A DNA stretch of 64,000 bases from Trichuris trichiura (Eukaryota > Nematoda > Enoplea > Trichinellida > Trichuridae): the NCBI GenBank assembly GCA_037903355.1, contig JBAJFE010000023.1, positions 186,001 through 250,000 on the forward strand. Direction: 5' to 3'. Below the pieces are notes generated by a model that had not been told where the DNA came from, ran no database searches, and was given only the letters and a program-made list of their open reading frames with translations. Each line of letters begins with the position of its first letter. Position 1 is the stretch's first letter. Positions 1 to 13,522 of the stretch are shown here, in pieces. A program made the translations under genes and the position numbers.

Positions 1-453
1 TATAGGTACGTCCTTTTGTCCTGGTTTGCCTCTCTCGCCTTTTCTTCCTTTTTTTCCTGGTTTACCCGGACATCCACGCTTGCCAGGTTTGCCCCGCGGT
101 CCGCTTGGGCACACATTCTCCTCATGGCAGATACATTGGGGATTGGATGCGCGACGGCTTCTCGTCTTGCTCGCTTCTCCTTCCATTCTTATTAAATCCT
201 CTAATAACTTGTTCGATTGCGCCTAAAAGGTGCCTTATTGTCTGCACAGTCTGCTTTCGTGCCTAAATATTCTACGTCTTGTTCAAACGACATTTGTACG
301 TACCCGAAAATGGTCAACTTCCTGAGAAACGTAGTTTCGAAGATTCCACTGCCGATTGCAAACAAGGAAAACGGTCGACAACGTTCCAACAATGGCAATG
401 GCGCTAAGCGATATTGCCAGTACGGCAACCAAGTCAGTTGTCGTCCGAGCCAT
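1..453 (-). CDS. Nematode cuticle collagen, 5' part (truncated by window edge)
   Basis: Structural protein of the nematode cuticle, secreted by the hypodermis. Exon 1 is 304-453 (50 codons), starting MARTTTDLVAVLAISLSAIA, a hydrophobic N-terminal segment of the Col_cuticle_N type. Intron 223-303 (GTACGT..TTTTAG, 81 nt, phase 0). Exon 2 begins at 222 and reads to the window edge: AQSNKLLEDLIRM, then the basic KTRSRR stretch (processing site), a Cys cluster CICHEENVC, then Gly-X-Y repeats (GPRGKPGKRGCPGKPGKKG). The exon layout (about 50 codons, phase 0 intron, basic site, Cys cluster) is the same as in the two complete collagens in this window. The start ATG at 453 is the only in-frame Met before the membrane segment. 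The C-terminal two thirds lie outside the window. Family assignment is secure; which collagen subgroup is unknown. Confidence 0.85.
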
Positions 454-3400
454 TCAACACCTTGTTCCTATCTTAAATTTTTTAAAAGTAAATTTGCATA
501 AGCGCACGTATAAACGTCTTAGTAGGGTGGTATAGTGTACATGAAAGCTGTATATTCTACTTTGAAAGGGAAACTCGAGCAGGCAGAGCAGAGACTGGAC
601 GTGACTTTCTGTTTTACGGGATGATTGTCTTCGTTTAAATAACCCCTTTTCAAACGGTCCTGTTTTAGGATGAATAATAAAAAGCCTTCAAGTGCAGTTC
701 ACTTTCGACGACCTTGGAGGATTGAAAATGTGTTAACCTTAATAGATAGGAAATTTAGGTACGTCAGTCCGGAAACACACTGATTTAAAATGCCTCTTTA
801 TTCGCCTTACGCGCAACGGTTGTTGATAGCCAAAAATCTGCAACCGTATTGCGCCGTCACGTCATTAATCATTAAATCCGTTTTAACAAGTTGACACTGA
901 CACGTCTGACCGGCGTATCGACCATCCCGCCTTCCTCGTTTTTCGGCTAAATTGAATGCTTCGAATAATTTTTCTTACCGCTTTGCACGTTTTGACAAAA
1001 CACGTTTTCCCATCAACCAGCAATAATAAGGGCGTAGCAAAGATTTATTTGGAAACGTTGTTCGTTGCCTTCAAGCTAGCACCGGTCGCCTGTCAGTCTG
1101 CGTGAATTACAATTTTAATGGAAGTCTCGCCGCGAACAAAAAACTTCCTTTCGGGCAATATTTAAAGGATTAACTTTTTTCCCCTCTTTTTTATGTCATT
1201 AAATCAACAGGCTGTTCATTTCTCCCGCGTCAAATGCTTTACTGCTGATGTGCCGCATGTAAATTAGAGTAAAAAACTTCTTTCTTACCGCACATTGCAA
1301 CGCGTCAAAAACATCGTCCCTAATCGAAGTCGAAACGATAAGCAAAGCTACAGTACGTATGGCTGTGTTTTTTTTTTGTTGAAAATTTACATCAAGCTCT
1401 AAGGCTAGCCAAGACTAGTACATCAATTATCCTTTTGTGATTGATGCACAAATTATGATGAGCTGTCACATTCCGACCTGCTTGCAAAGGCTTCGACCAT
1501 GGCATTTACATGGCATCATTTTGTTTTGGACAAACATTAAAGTGACACCATCGCTGCTAATTGCAGCCACCTTATATGGACAACCAATTGAAATCGCAAT
1601 TTCATCACCTACGATAGAGGTGAGAGCAAGTTGCCATTACAGTTTTTTTCAATACCGTCCGTATGAACCGTTTGGTCATTCCAGTTTTGGGACGCATAGT
1701 TTATTCTATTAGGCTGTCGCCTTTAAAGCGGACAACTTTTTTTCCACGATTGGATTTCACTGTGATTTGCTCCTTCGCTAAACGTTGACGTTATTGTTAG
1801 CCATACAAAAGTTGTAGTTGCTTCTACGCTCATAGCTCACTCTGCTAAAATAATAAAGAACTGTCCTTATTGCCGACTTACTTTGGACAGGCTCAAAGGG
1901 AGGATGAATTCAGCAAAAACCAGTGCCAACATTTTACTAAACTTTCGGTTATTGACCCTATTCCGCATAGGACAGTAGAAAGTTAATTGAAATGCTTCGG
2001 TGTTGTTGACGCAGCGGTTGAAGGGAAGATAGGTGGTTCGTTGTACCTCTCGCTGAAGACTGCGGACTTCAAAAACGCTACTGAAGTACAGGCGGGAACT
2101 ATCAAGCGAGAATGGCAGCACAGGTAGGACTATATTGCCTGAACAAATTGGGTAGGCAAAAAGGATACCGGCAACGACATTCCATGAATTGATAAATGAA
2201 CAGGGTTTTATAGATGCTTAGAATACAACCTGCTTCGTCAACATTCTGATCCTTTTATAGACTACATTTTTAAATGCGACAAAACGTAGTGTCCTTACGG
2301 TGACAGAAAGCCTTCTACTATGCGGATATAAGGAGAAGAGCCCCTGAAAAAGTCTCCGAGATCACAATTCCACCTGAAGAAAATAGTTTCGTCAATAAGG
2401 TGTTGTGCCTAAGGCAAAATCCGCTACAGCTTTTTCAAAGCGGCAAAATCTATCCCAACAGATATCTACAATCGTGATAGTTAAGAGACGTTCAAGAAAG
2501 TATAGATAATATGGCCAATATTGACATCTAAGGGCGCCTACCGTACCCGCTAAACTTGTTTCCTGTCCTATCACCCTTTACGAGTCAGAATTTTAAGCAT
2601 TTCTGCGGTCAAAACGTTATTTGACTCTTTGATGGAAAATAGGTTACTTCATTAAATAAATAAAACAACAATGACAAAACTAGCCATTGGAAAGCACACT
2701 TTTGACTTACAAACGATCAGCAAGTTCAAATGTAGTTCACTGATGAATGTGCGAGGATTGTAGCCGGAGAAAAGAGTCTGTACAACCGTTTTGGCTTTAC
2801 GGCCATTGCGCCCTTTCTTTGGCTATCATTTTTTGCGTCCAATCAAAGCCGGACGGCGGAAAAGCGCGCACGCGCTTTGCAATGATGCCAGCGTGCGGCA
2901 CCTGACGCATTTGTCTCCCTTCAGACAGTGTTCACGAGGATAGGTGTGTTATCAGCGAAGAAGTATGTTGAAAAATGAGAACTTGGAAAAAGTGTACTAC
3001 GGGGAAAATAAATCGCTTCCACTTTCAAAGCGACAGCAAAAGCAAACTTTTCCATTCAGCGCCGAAACGTCTCGGACAAAGCGGAGCCTCGACATCGAAA
3101 CCGAATACAGCCGCTCTATTGACTCTTTCCCAGAAAGAAAAATTAATTGCTGCAACAACGCGTTGCGACTTGCTTGCATAAGACGGAAGGTAGTTTTCTT
3201 TTAAAAAAATAAACTTCTTTTTATGGTAATCAAATTGGAGTCACCCGCTTCAGTAAGCTCGTATATGGTGCGATACTCAGTTTCAAGGATCACCCGCGCG
3301 GCCTTCAAGTGGGTTGAAAATTAAAGCCGACCTGCAAAGTCGTGATTTGAAAGCACGCAAGTTCATGGCTAAAATATGCCTTTGCCAATAGTGATGAATG

Positions 3401-5462
3401 TTGACTTGTTTTTGAAATAGAAAATGAACTGGTCCCTTGACGAAAAGTTTTTAAACACGCGCTCTTTCAAACGTGACCAACCAAAAACAACAGTTGGCGC
3501 GATAAACTTCAAGGCAATCTTCCTTAAGGTTTCTCACGTTCACTAGCCTAAATGACATCACTGCTAAACATTTGTTGCGCTGGCATAACCTATTCCTCCT
3601 TAGGGCAAACGTACGCGCTCGAAACTGTCGGCACCACTTTATCATTTGCATTTTATCTTATGGCGTACGCTTAGTTGTTTGCGACTTGACAGAATGCAGT
3701 TATTTTACTTCAAAGCGGCAAAAAGTGGTCGCCTGAAAATATTTCTAAAAAAATTTCCAAAACTTGGCGTCCAACCTCTCCAAGGTGCCGAATTCAACGA
3801 CAAATCTACAATACAACAACGCAGTGCGCTTTTAAGCGCTTCAGGCAGTATACGAGCCGTCGTCGTACATTAAATGCTAAGACGGGTTTTGATTTTCCTA
3901 TAATTGGACATTGGCATTGGTTTGGTCGATTGCATATTGCAAGAAAATTAACATAAAAAATTGAATTCTTTCGACCAGTCGTACAACTGTCTGGCGCCTA
4001 CTTAACGCTGCCGCTTAAAGGGTGGTACTTTTGAATCGAAACAAGTTGATCTTGTGCTACTAAAAACTTAACGTTTGTTACTGAGCTCTGTTATAGAGTT
4101 CTAATGCTGCTGTATTACTACGTGCAACTGGGCGGCAACGCTTCACCGACTGCCATTTTACAGAGCAAAAAACATGGAATATGCGAGATGGTAGGATGAA
4201 GACAAAGAAAAAAAGCAACAGGATGGTCCAGTAAAAATGTCATTACTTCCAAGCAGCTTTTCATTTTCACTGTCATTTCGGCTACGCATTGCTATTGTGA
4301 ATTTTTCATGGCTTTATTTTGTCCTTTTTATTATACGAAGTCATCCGGCAAAAGATGGATGAGTCGTTTGTTACACAATGGTACAGTACACAACGTAATG
4401 AAAACCATCCATCCCGTTACGAAGCATCAGTCTTTCCGATATACACTACCTTCCTTTTACAAAATGTTACGATACGAACCGCGCGGGTAAAAGTGAACAT
4501 TATATCTGAGAGCACAATAAGTTACACACATTTCCTGGGCCACAAAGGCTTCAAAAGGCTTAGAAATGATAATGCTGAATGGGTTCCAGTTAAGAAAAAA
4601 GTCATGCTTAACCGCTTACTTCTATCCTTGCTTCTTATGAGGAAAAACTGATTAAAACGTACAATATAACTGAAATGTAATAAAAAGAGAAACGTGTAAT
4701 GTAGAACTCAGAAAGGACTGATGGACATGAAACAACAGAATAAACATTAAGCGTAAAGAAATACGTTTAAATTGAGACTGGAAAAAAATGGGTAAATGAT
4801 AGCGGAAAGAGAAAGAACCTGTGGGTTCACAAGTGCACTGTGCATTGTTAAGCAACATTATTGCCCATTGTTTGTTACCTAATCTCGGCAGCGTTTTTGA
4901 AAACTTTATCAGTTCACCTTGAAGCTTGTGACAATGCAAACCGATACAATGGCTTCGCTCGGTTTAGAGAAGCTGAAATTATATTAATCCCATATATGGA
5001 AAGCGTATTACCTTTTAGCTTAGACATCTGGTTTTGAGAAGCTCGCTGGCGGATTATGTTAATCTATCTGTAAGACAAACCGTATTATGATATCATATAT
5101 GAGCCGCTTTTTGTTAGAGGTAAAAGTCTGAGCACAAATCAATGTTCTTGACGAGGCATAATGGATTTTTTATAAGCATTTAACCTTGGCAACTTTTTCT
5201 CGTTAGATCATTCTTTAGGAACGTAATTCTTTTATTTTTTACATTCCTCATTTGCGACAAGTGCCTTCCGACTATTTGGTTAAACATCCGACGTCTCAGT
5301 ACTAATTTCCTTCTAGTGACTGCCGGCTCTGCTTCAGGGGTACCTTTCACAATCAACGGTAGAAAATAGGAGCTTCAAGGAGACGTAGCAATGGAAATAT
5401 GGCGATTAGAATTAGTTTATTATATAATAGGAGCTTTTTGATAAAATACGCACAACAACAAC
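454..5462. other. Noncoding stretch, nothing recognised
   Basis: About 5 kb between the first collagen gene and the first simple repeat. Only short uninterrupted frames occur. The longest (4319-4651, +, 110 codons) shows no recognisable motif, signal peptide or plausible splice context. No RNA gene, repeat array or protein homology could be seen. It is probably intergenic DNA containing the upstream region of the leftmost collagen gene. Confidence 0.5.
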
Positions 5463-5468
5463 AACAAC

Positions 5469-5501
<33 letters not shown>

Positions 5502-5602
5502 TCAGTTTTTTCATAATTTTGTTACGGACTTCTCGTTTTTTCTGAAACTTTCAGAAAAAACGAGAAGTCCGTAACATAACTTTATGAAATAATAATAATA
5601 AT
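5463..5602. mobile_element. Near-perfect foldback hairpin inside an (AAT)n microsatellite
   Basis: Positions 5521-5547 and 5549-5575 are perfect reverse complements (27 bp arms, single-base loop). Similarity continues outward imperfectly (TTCATAAT at about 5510 against ATTATGAA-like sequence at about 5583). (AAT)n runs flank both sides (about 5468-5502 and 5588-5602). The arm begins GTTACGGACTTCTCGTTTT. This resembles the ends (TTACGGAA..TCTCGTT) of the larger foldback elements at 5876, 18651 and 19671, so it is probably a short, internally deleted relative. No coding capacity. Confidence 0.6.
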
Positions 5603-5875
5603 AGTCATAATGTGCCCTAGCGCCAGCTGACCAATCAGAGAGCGCCGATGTTTCCCTCTCTGAACAGGTACTAAGGACATTATGGTCACAAACATGGCAA
5701 ATAATTTGACTTTGACATTTTTTTAACTTTCCGAAAAACGCGACTAGGCCACTCTATGTAAATATCGTTTTAGCAAGAGCAGCAACAAATTTTAACGCTT
5801 TTCAGCGTAAACTTTTCGCCATCTGCCGGCACTGAAATAAATGATAAATTAATTACGTCTCATGTCAAATTTCTT

Positions 5876-6086
5876 TTACGGAAAGCTTGTCTCGTTGAAA
5901 AATTTTTAATATTCCGGAGCTTTCGGGTCAAACGAGACGCGTCTTCAGCGGTGTTAAAATAATGTAATGAAAATTTCGCGGTGTTCATTTTCATTACATC
6001 ATTTTAACACCGCTGAAGACGGGTCTCGGTTGACCCGAAAGCTCCGGAATATTAAAAATTTTTCAACGGGACAAGCTTTCCGTAAA
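5876..6086. mobile_element. Foldback (MITE-like) element, 211 bp
   Basis: An almost complete inverted repeat. The left end TTTACGGAAAGCTTGTCTCG mirrors the right end ..CAAGCTTTCCGTAAA, and the arms continue through CCGGAGCTTTCGGGTC and CTTCAGCGGTGTTAAAAT to a short central loop near 5970-5985. There is no open frame of note. The core CCGGAGCTTTCGGG and the CTTCAGCGGT block recur in the element at 19671-19902, and the first also at 18651-18800, which defines a family. A nonautonomous DNA transposon is the simplest reading; no clear target-site duplication was established. Confidence 0.7.
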
Positions 6087-9000
6087 CGAAATTGGACACG
6101 AAACTATACGGTCCCGGACCAAGAAATTGCGTCTACAAAATTTATTACGTCACTTTAAATGATATTCTGCTATCGTCTTAGCGCTTCTGATGTCTTTTCG
6201 TAGAGGTTCGAAGCAAGTAGAACTCGTAAACAGTATAATATATAGTTTTGTGATTTTCAAGTAGCAATAGGCAATGACATTTAAATGTACAGAAATAAGA
6301 AAGCAACAACAGCGCTACCCTATCAAAGAAAAAAGCATTAAATGCAAAATTTATTTAACTTACTTCGGTGGGAAAAAACTTTCCGCTCAGCTGGGCGGTC
6401 GCCTTCTGCCATTATGACGTCATAAGAAATCGGTCTACCTGTTTCTAGCCCCAATTTGCTCGTTCATGTTACTTGCGATACCTTCACAAGAAGAAGACGT
6501 GAAACCGTTTCAGGTTCGAAGGGTGGCTTTGGTCGCAGACTTGCTTTCGTCGTATTTGCATCATTAACCGTACTAATGAAAGCCGGTAAAGCCATGCAAA
6601 ATTCCAGCGCTTTGAACGAAATCGCCGCTTTGATGGATCTGATTTGCGCGTAGAATAATTCATAGTCAAACCATACCTGATATTCGCTGTTCAAAAACGT
6701 TTGGTTCATTTTTTCGTGGCTTAGATTTCTAAGTACCGTATTGTCCATTCTGCGAATGTGATTTGCAGGGATACAGTTATTCTGCTCATTTTCGCAGAAA
6801 CAAAAAGTGTCCGAACTTTCTTCCTGCCTAAAACTTTAAATTTCAAATCATTATGGAACACGTTTGTTTCATTTTGCGCAATCGTTTTTCAACGGCAGAT
6901 TTTACCGATGGGCCAACTGAATGTTTGAAATTTTAGACACATTTCACGCTGGCATTCATATTTTAAAATACTCGACGTTCCAACAGTGAAAGCCTTTGAA
7001 AGCGTGCAGCCTATTTTGCAATGAGTGCGTTGTCTTTCGTACTTAACGTTCGTCTGTGTTCAACAGCGGTCTGCCGAACGTTTGTAACTGTACTTTTTGA
7101 AAATAAGACTATTTTATCAGCATCGCTTTTAGTCTATCCGACGTTTTGAATTGCAGCCACATTTTGTTTTCAATAATAGCTTCATTTCGTAATTACCACA
7201 ACGATGGAACAAAGCAAATTCCACGAAAATAATAGAAACCCGTATCCCTCTCGATTTATGCAAAATTCCTTCTAAATATTGTTTTCAATCCTCTAAAAAA
7301 CTTTATGGAGATGAGTAACTCTGCCTTAAGGCGGCAACGAAATTCCACAATGCCAATAACTATTGACAGTAAGCGTTGCAGCCTCTGCAGCATATGCTTC
7401 GCTTATGATATCTATGAGAATAGATGTGGTTTAAGTTCAGTTCGTTCTCTTTGCAATTCGTTGAAGGAGTTATGAGCTCTGTGCAATGCGTATTTCCTTT
7501 GCAACTTTGCAAATTATCCTAACTATCAGTACACTCGCTGTACGTAGGGCAAAATTCGATCTGACTGCCAATCTTGATTCTGAATCCCGTATGCAAAATA
7601 TAGGAAGCGTAGGGTTGCTGATTTGCTCTTCTTCTTCTTATTATTTTTTTTAGGATCATTTACATATAAAATGTGTATAATCTATTTTGCGTGGAATGCT
7701 TGGGATTATGTGCGTTCAAAATTTAGAAATGCATATGCAGAATCCCAAGTTAAAATATATGCCTTATTTTTAGGCTTAAACTTAAGTAAGAATAGAACAA
7801 ACTTGCACCACTGCAATAAGGTGACTAAATGAGCACATTTTATACCTGTGTATTCCAAAATGCATTATGGTTGAGACTCAAATGTGAGAGCAGCAAATTC
7901 ATTCTGTTAAATAGAAATGGGTTCTCTTTGGATGAGAATGCGTTGTAGTCAGTAGTTTTTAAATTGCCGCGTTCAGTGTGCCTGCCGATCTACAAAATTT
8001 TACTACTCACAAAGATCTCATAGTAAAACCTCATTAAATCATTTTTCTTTTGTTAAAGTCAGAATCATGGCATGGCTTTCAGAATCTATTACTTTCCAAC
8101 AGAATCATCACATAATTTCAAGTAGTAGAAACGAATGAAGTCATTCTAATGCAGCTAATTGACCTAGAGAAAGAACTTCATACTGTTTCTTATTTCTATG
8201 CGCTCAGGACATTTTTTTCAGCAATGAGCTAAAGAAAATAATGACAGCTATGCAAATTTCAATTTTTTTAGATGTGGATCCTACTCATCCAATAAGTGCT
8301 GTACCGTCTTTGCAAAAATGTTGCAACATTTCATTCGTTATAACTTACAGTAAGGTCTTTACCTAACTTCAGTTAGAGAATAGGAACAATTAGATTCAGG
8401 CTCAAGGAGTATCCAGCTGGTCGCAGGCAAAGTTCTGAGGGAAACTACAGTTTATAATTTCCATACATAACATAAAAGAAGCAACTTTAGGAAATGATGT
8501 CCAATTCAGTAAAAATGAAAAAAGAGTAACGCTTCCAACTTGAGTAAGATGGCCAACGATTTTTCAATCGTGGCGTTGTTATTTTCAAATATGTATATGA
8601 ACTTGAAATTTGCATATAATGTCAAATGCGCAAACTTTTTGTGTCTGATTCAGATGCGGTGATGAACAGGTTAGAATTGAATAAATTCTGCAACCCAGTT
8701 TATGAAATTATATTGCCAAATGAGGACAAGAACAAGCCAACATTCTGTCGATTATTCGCTGCAACTTTTTGCTGTATCATTTCAATACATCTCCCGCCAA
8801 AAGGAATTGCTATCACCCATTAATGAACTGTATGTTTACTTGTGACGCGTAGCGCACTTTCAGGCTGTTCTGAGGTAACGATGATAAAGATCCGAAATAA
8901 TGATAACTATCATTGTTTGTGCAACCGCCTGTGACATTTGACATAATGAGCTACAAAATCTGAACTACTTTTTCGCTAAACAATTTGCCACCCACTACAT

Positions 9001-12000
9001 CAGAACATACATCAAAGCAAGCCGAAATCAGTCATTAAACATATAACGTCTAATAAATTTTTATTCTCTAAATGGCAAACATTATTACGCATCCCCCAGT
9101 TGCTATGTATGCTTTATTTTAACCTAAATCTTAGCTGTTGTAATTTTACGCTGTATGCTAATACAAGGCCTTAAATGGGCTTTAAATAACTGGTGTCTCA
9201 TTGTTTTATAAATGTGGCTCCATGCAGCTACTACCATACATGGAATGCAAACAACTTTGATAAACTTTCAAATAGACACTGCTCGTTGGAATAGCGCAAA
9301 AAATGGGCACATTACTCGCGGAGGAGCAGCGGGAACCTTTGCGGAAAGTTTTGGTACAAAAATCGCTCTCCGTGGGTGGGCGGCCGTAAAGCTTTTCCAA
9401 GAAAGTGTCCGTCCCAGAAAAAGTGAACAACAAGTTGTGCGTTCGCTCTTGCACAAACTTTTCACTTAACTTTAAATCGTAAATTTTGGTTTCTGACGTC
9501 TCTTCCAGCGAAAACTGTGTCAAACCGTTTTACGGAATGAAAAAGGAGATCGTCTCTGTTGGTCGGAAGTCCAACAGCCGAACGCGGTAGTGAAAAAGAG
9601 CTAAACGGTCACGGCACACTTTACACATGAAGGAATAATCCCCCTCAGTTACAAAAAGTACCCGCCACCGACGAACAAACAATTCGGCCCTGTATTAAAT
9701 TTTCCCGCGCTACAGTTTTATTCACAATTGTTTTAAAAAATAGCCTAATTGAAGACTCCTTTGGCATTTCACTTTCGGACGGCTGATATTTGTCACCAAT
9801 GCTGTCAAGGCTCTGTTACGTTTCTGGTTTGGGATCAAATATAGGAATCATCACGAACTGCTTAGCAGTTTAACCCTAAAGAGCAAACAGATTATCAATT
9901 AAGTGCCGAAACAAAGCGGCGACGAAACGTTTGCGCGAAATCAAGTTTCTTGCTTGCAACATTCCCTTTTGGATGACGCAAGCAGGAAGTGTTTTATTTT
10001 TGATACCTAATGAGTCATACGTTCATGCAGCGCTGCTTTACCGAGCCGATGTTGAAATAACTCAAAATTTCAGCACGCGCAACTATAATAAGCGAGGAAA
10101 TGCGGAGAAATTGTTACCTAATTTGCATATTCATCTTTATACCGTATCCTGAGGAAAAAATGCAAGCATGAAAACGCGACTGACTGCTCATTCATTAAAA
10201 CTTCGTGGGACGCATCAAGTTTTGGCTTTCGGTGCGGTTGACGAATTAGCTGCTGCGCCGGAATGGTTTACCGATGAAGACAGGTCACCTCTCGCGGTGC
10301 AAAAGATTTCTATGCCGTAGAAATTCGGAACTATTGCCAATGGCCTTGTCAGTTTTGAAATATGATCAAGGAAAATTCAGGTTACCTGAAAGTCATATTC
10401 ACAGTCCACTTCCATCGTTGAAACAGAGATTCCGTAGAACTATTGCAATTCTAAGCCGGAAACTTAAGGGCAATGCAAAAGCAGCTCTTTGAGTTAAAAA
10501 AACTACAGTACGCCATTGTTTGCGACCCGCGTAACAATAATCACGCGTACGCCCCTATAGTTTCATTTGTGAAGTTGTTATCCCGAATAGGCTTTAAGCT
10601 GCGGATAGGTTGTCACCAAACAACCACAGTATGTAGCCCATTTTTGGGTGCACAAAGTCTGAATGACACTTGTCGTTTCATTCGGAAAAAATAAGAGAGC
10701 AATTTTGTCAAACTCCTTTCCGCTTGCCGCCCAAAGCGAAGCGAATATTCCGGCAAGCGGAGTTCACTTTTAGGCGGTTAACCTTGCGAGAATAAAAAAA
10801 TGTTCAGACAAATTTCCTTTGCGCTAACAACTTGACGGTTCATTCATGCCACCTTAAATGGCAAACGTTTTTTTTGCCCTTCCGAATGTCGACAACTTTT
10901 CGCCGCGAAAGGTGGGAGCAAAGACGAACTTGTGAAAGCATTGAAGGTCGGGAAATGGTTTAAAAAATGTTTGACAAATACCTGACTGCTTCATAGGAAG
11001 ACAATGCACATGGAAAACTCAATATACGTCCAAGCAACCATTTGAAGTAGTAAAGATCGATTGCAAGGATAACCCTTCGTCAAAAAGAATAGAAAACGAG
11101 CAGACGAATACGCTGTTTCCACTCCAAGCTCAATTATGCGACTTCATCGTTTCCCGCGCATTCCGACAGAGTCAACAGAAAAAACGTTACTATTATTACT
11201 GCAGGTGCCAATGTCGTTCTTGATAAACGCTTCTGGAAAAAATTAGTGTTCGTTTCTTTCTTTTCTTCCTTTTATGGTCATGCTCATTTTCTCCCGCGCT
11301 TTGCATAGGTGTGGCAAATACAATAATATTTCGCTGTCGTTATAGAATTTTTTTTCAGAAAAAAATGTTATCCAGCATGTAAGGACGAGCATTTATCCCG
11401 CTTGTCTTGATTTTCCTAATTAGGTTACGCATGATTGAAAAGGACGCTTGTCATGCCGTAAGAATCTTTTTGTCTTATACAATCTTCCACCTTATCGATA
11501 AGCTGCGTAAACCGAAGCGAACGACGACATTTCTTTCCTTAACCTTTTAAGGACATCTTAGGCGCGTCATCGACAGTCCGCTGAACGGAAATGGCAGTCA
11601 GCGAACAGCATCAGTATCTTCACCCGTTTAGCGGGTAAAATGTTGGCGAAGCGGAAGCGGGCCAACGCGAAAATGTGATGACATCTATTGAACAGTCAAT
11701 CGGCTATTGAAGGAAATGAAAAATGTGGGGGAACCCCTCCGCGCGCCTCTTAATGGACTTCCATAAAAGGTGAATAGTAAATTAAAAAGCAAAGTCATCA
11801 CGAGCAGAGCAGAGCGGAGACACAGAGAGACAATGATGACCAGTTTTTTGGTCTCAAAGAAAACAGGATCCTTCACTTTGTTCATTTGCAATGGAGACGG
11901 TTTATTCTCGCACCATATAAGGCTGTAAAGCGAATAAAGTTCAATGCGAAAACGTTGTTACGCAGCTGACCACTTGTAAAAAATATCTACGGACTCTATT

Positions 12001-12573
12001 CCCGCCAATTCTTTTTTTTTTTATTGGAAAACATTTACTTGCCATATATGGGCATGCAAATTACAATAGAGAGTGTATGTTTGCTCAATGAATTTTATCC
12101 AATCCGCTCGCAGTGCCGCTATGGTACTTTCTTTAGTGCGTACGCTTACGATGGGCTGGAAAGTAACTTTATGCCGGTCTTTGAACTTGTCCAGTTTAAT
12201 GGGTGTCATTTTTCAATGCGCATCAAGAATTTCAGCTGAAAAAGGAGTGGAAAAAATTTTTGCCCAACAAACTTTATTTTCTCCGCAAGTGAAAGTCCAC
12301 TGTTGAACAGAGAGAAGCGCAACCCGCGCGCGCGCGGCTACTAAAGTTTGGAAAATTATTTTTTTTTCGTATTGGCGATTAGTTGTAAGCGCCTTTGCGA
12401 CCGCAAAACGTTTTTTAATTTACAACGAAGGAAAAAAGTTATGACCAAACGCTTGACGACCGTTCGGAGGGAGGAAGAAGAACATGCAATAATCAAACGA
12501 ATTCTAAACGCAAGGGGATGACGACTACGAAATTTTCAATAATACGATCATGGTGGTGGTGGAAGAGTGTATG
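6087..12573. other. Noncoding stretch, nothing recognised
   Basis: About 6.5 kb without a supportable gene. Frames such as 6464-6748 (-) and 9206-9523 (-) are under 110 codons, have no recognisable motif and sit opposite equally long antisense frames. A GC-alternating run lies near 12318-12336. The last few hundred bases are the 3' flank of the collagen gene that ends at 12574. Confidence 0.45.
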
Positions 12574-13522
12574 TTAAATCTTTTTCTGCTTGCGCAGAGT
12601 ACGTTTTGGGCACGGACAGTACTGAGCATCTCTGCCTGGTTTACCTGGAGGTCCGGATGGTCCAGTAGGTCCTTCAACACCTTTTTCACCTTTAGCTCCA
12701 CCGTCGCCTTTGGGTCCGGGTGGACCAACGGGACCATTTTTACCCGGCGCTCCTGGTTTTCCAATGGCTCCCGGATGACCAGGCGGGCCTGGTGGACCAG
12801 CTGGACCTACGGTACCTTTCATACCGCAAATACCATCTTTGCCATTGTCGCCAACGCAACCTTCCTCACCGCGTTGACCCTGAGGTCCAGGTGCTCCGGG
12901 TGAACCTCGAGGTCCGGGCTGTCCACTTTTTCCATCAGGACCAGGTAGACCAATGGGTCCTTTGGGTCCCTTAAAATTTAAAAGCTAACAGCAGACATAG
13001 TGGAATAGCAGTGTCACCTGAGCTCCTCTGGGACCTTTCTGTCCAGGAACACCTTTTTCCCCGCTGGGGCATATCCGGCATGTTTCCAATCCCTTAGTGT
13101 CTTTTTCGGGTACAATACCCGGTAGGCCAACGTCACCTTTTCTTCCCTTCTTTCCAGGTTCACCTATTGCTCCTGGCTTACCGGGTGGCCCAGGTGGACC
13201 GGGAGGACATGGGTTCTCGTCGTAGCATTCGCATTTGCCGGCAGTTACTTGTCGAACTTTTCTGCTTCTGGTTTCAAAGAAGTTGACATCGCGTACGGCG
13301 CCTTCAGTGATCATCTAAAAATGGAAAAGGAAGCAGATACGAAAAAGCTTTTTCGGCTAGCGGGGAAATGTGCACCTTGAATGAAGCTAATTCTTTTTCA
13401 AGGTTGCTTTGAATTGTAAATCCTTTTTGAAAGATGACCGGAATAGTAACAAAGATGGCTAAGATGGCAAGTATGCTAACGCTTATTGAAATGGTTGCAA
13501 TGACATCGGTGAACGTCTTCAT
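12574..13522 (-). CDS. Nematode cuticle collagen (complete, 3 exons, 279 aa)
   Basis: Extracellular cuticle structural protein. Exon 1 is 13376-13522 (49 codons, [20 protein letters not shown], the N-terminal membrane/signal segment). Intron 13315-13375. Exon 2 is 13018-13314: [20 protein letters not shown], with RSRKVRQ as a furin/BLI-4-type processing site, Cys cluster CECYDENPC, Gly-X-Y repeats, then [10 protein letters not shown]. Intron 12970-13017 (48 nt). Exon 3 is 12574-12969: a long Gly-X-Y block broken by [16 protein letters not shown], ending [15 protein letters not shown]. Both introns are phase 0. The sequence just before the ATG (TTTTCAACAG, then AC, then ATG) looks like a splice or trans-splice acceptor. 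The length of about 280 aa is typical. A frame continues upstream of the ATG but has no collagen character and is taken as non-coding. Confidence 0.93.

Noticed and set aside
4319..4651. 110-codon open frame on + strand
   Set aside because: No motif, signal peptide or splice context; its length is within chance expectation over several kilobases of AT-rich DNA.
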